Part shown: positions 62,892 through 64,000 of the stretch, piece after piece | Position numbering within the stretch: the first letter of the stretch is position 1 | Layout of the letters: the number at the start of each line of letters is the position of its first letter | Origin: Galbibacter pacificus | Lineage (GTDB): Bacteria; Bacteroidota; Bacteroidia; Flavobacteriales; Flavobacteriaceae | DNA length: 64,000 nucleotides | Direction: 5' to 3' | Assembly: GCF_029603165.1 (NCBI RefSeq) | Contig: NZ_JAQSVC010000006.1 | Span: 212,509-276,508, forward strand | The notes under the pieces: model-generated | What the model was told of the DNA's origin: nothing | The model's database searches: none | The model's input: the letters and a program-made list of their open reading frames with translations, nothing else | Program-made: the position numbers and the translations under genes

Positions 62892-63827
62892 ATGAACCTA
62901 CTTTTTATTGTCCTTGGTTTGGCGCTTTTGATTTTAGGCGGAAACTGGTTGTTGAAGTCGGCCGTAGGCATGTCTTTAATGCTTCATATTCCAAAAATAG
63001 TAATTGGGATGACGGTTGTTTCTTTGGCGACTTCGGCCCCCGAGTTGATAGTGAGCATAAAAGCTGCCTTAAACGGCTTTCCAGATCTTGCCATGGGGAA
63101 CGTAGTTGGTTCAAATGTTGCAAACCTTGGTCTGGTGCTGGCCATAACCATTATTTTAATGCCCATTGATGTAGAACGGAGCTTTTATAAAACCGATTGG
63201 CCGGTCATGATGATTGCCTCTTGTTTGCTGTTTGGTTTTGTAATAACCGATGCTGTTTTGCAACGTTATGAGGGAATTGTGTTGGTGTGCTTTTTAGTGG
63301 TATTTCTTGTTTATTTACTGCGCACTCAAGCTAAAGCAGTGGTAGAAGATACCCCAACCGAGGATGAGGTGTTGCCGGGATACAAAATATTGATTTTCAT
63401 GGTCGTTGGTGGCATCGCTTTATGGGGCGGATCAGAATTATTAATTAGCGGTGCAGTGGGCATGGCCGAATTTTACGGGGTGAGCAAAAGGGTAATTGCA
63501 GTAACCGTTGTGTCGGTAGGAACGAGCATTCCCGAGTTGGCGGCCTCAATTATTGCGGTGTTAAAAAAAGAAAAGGCTATTTCCTTGGGGAATTTAATAG
63601 GCTCCAATGTATTTAATATTTTGGCGGTATTGGGCGTTACGGCAATAATTCAACCAATTCATGTCAACGACGGGCAATTGCTAACAAACGATATTTATTG
63701 GATGTTGGGCATTTCGTTTGTGGTATTGCCGTTGGTTTTTATCCCAAAAGGTCTGCGTTTGGGGTGGAGGGATGGTGTGGTGCTTTTAATAATTTATATA
63801 CTTTTTGTTTGGCTTACCTTAAAATAA
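62892..63827 (+). CDS. calcium/sodium antiporter (CaCA family, YrbG-like)
   Basis: A 311-residue membrane exchanger with ten helices in two inverted halves. The alpha repeats are ATSAPELIVSI (about 53-63) and GTSIPELAASI (about 210-220). It exports calcium in exchange for sodium or protons. It is divergent from the BlaI/BlaR-like pair and shares the region with the three operator boxes. Confidence 0.92.
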   Translation: MNLLFIVLGLALLILGGNWLLKSAVGMSLMLHIPKIVIGMTVVSLATSAPELIVSIKAALNGFPDLAMGNVVGSNVANLGLVLAITIILMPIDVERSFYKTDWPVMMIASCLLFGFVITDAVLQRYEGIVLVCFLVVFLVYLLRTQAKAVVEDTPTEDEVLPGYKILIFMVVGGIALWGGSELLISGAVGMAEFYGVSKRVIAVTVVSVGTSIPELAASIIAVLKKEKAISLGNLIGSNVFNILAVLGVTAIIQPIHVNDGQLLTNDIYWMLGISFVVLPLVFIPKGLRLGWRDGVVLLIIYILFVWLTLK

Positions 63828-63882
63828 ACTCATTTTAACTTTTTTCAATTGGCTAAAAGCTTTCAACCAGCTCAATAAAAAG

Positions 63883-63913
63883 AAGCTGTCTCATAACCGG
63901 GCCAGCTTTTTTA
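63883..63913 (+). terminator. candidate terminator after the antiporter
   Basis: AAGCTG (63883-63888) pairs with CAGCTT (63903-63908), followed by a T-run; A's before the stem could pair with the T-run. Confidence 0.55.
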
Positions 63914-64000
63914 TTGAATATACAGGAGCATTTGCTTGTTTTTATCCTGTATTTAGCGTAAATTATAGTCTGATAACCAGACGTATGAATACCAATTTTC

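Overview
The window looks like a chromosomal segment from the class Flavobacteriia (Bacteroidota), most likely a marine or soil Flavobacteriaceae. The evidence is a protein with a type IX secretion type-B C-terminal domain, CarboxypepD_reg/TonB-plug proteins, a complete Bat (Bacteroides aerotolerance) operon, DUF4295 encoded behind L28 and L33, NagB fused to a PIG-L domain, a tmRNA whose tag reads GENNYALAA, and -7 promoter boxes of the TAnnTTTG type in front of several genes. There are no rRNA genes, tRNA genes, integrases, intact transposases or CRISPR arrays.

Layout. 1-0.9 kb: 3' part of an aldose 1-epimerase. 2.0-4.6 kb: a DNA-alkylation repair cluster in which the usual Ada protein is split (AraC-methyltransferase, 2OG-Fe(II) oxygenase, separate Ada-type zinc-binding protein, AlkB). 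4.7-7.5 kb: flavin oxidase-like protein divergent from a PLP decarboxylase, then an orphan. 7.5-9.7 kb: a secreted sulfatase behind a long AT-rich leader holding a 31-bp direct repeat and a 26-bp perfect palindrome. 9.8-16.2 kb: six-gene Bat operon with overlapping or closely spaced genes. 16.3-27.9 kb: an accessory-looking, loosely packed region with a PAP2 phosphatase, an exported nitrilase, a cupin, an FAD-linked oxidase, a three-domain regulator (DUF4242, degenerate nucleotide cyclase, AraC), an alpha/beta hydrolase lipoprotein, SRPBCC proteins and further AraC/GlxA regulators. 28.1-31.2 kb: tmRNA, a saccharopine/alanine dehydrogenase-like protein and FabH. 31.3-42.8 kb: amino-sugar salvage (MurQ, two sodium:solute symporters, a DeoR regulator, NagB-PIG-L), with a decayed SusC receptor, a MITE-like palindrome and a second, intact outer-membrane receptor. 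42.8-52.6 kb: housekeeping genes (recR, lipoamide E2, a DnaQ-like exonuclease, cinA, rpmB-rpmG-DUF4295, ftsY, rimO). 52.6-64 kb: a toxin-antitoxin remnant, a degenerate tandem repeat, a Gdx-type SMR exporter, a cell-envelope pair, aquaporin, a T9SS-B protein, apt, a BlaI/BlaR-like pair with three evenly spaced operator boxes, and a CaCA antiporter.

How parts work together. MurQ, the two symporters, the DeoR regulator and NagB form a plausible route for taking up and degrading amino sugars; the adjacent outer-membrane importer has decayed. The alkylation genes form a compact adaptive-response-like unit. The Bat genes form one transcription unit linking a MoxR ATPase to membrane VWA proteins.

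The most unusual signals are: (i) three intergenic copies of one structured element (about 3.65, 28.63 and 60.55 kb) with conserved flanks around unrelated but self-complementary central stems, one of them directly downstream of the likely tmRNA promoter; (ii) the exported nitrilase-cupin-FAD oxidase cluster next to a DUF4242/pseudo-cyclase/AraC regulator; (iii) three 16-bp dyads spaced exactly 20 bp apart upstream of blaI; and (iv) a roughly 21-bp degenerate tandem array at 53.1-53.3 kb. All functional statements come from reading the sequence; no database search was run.
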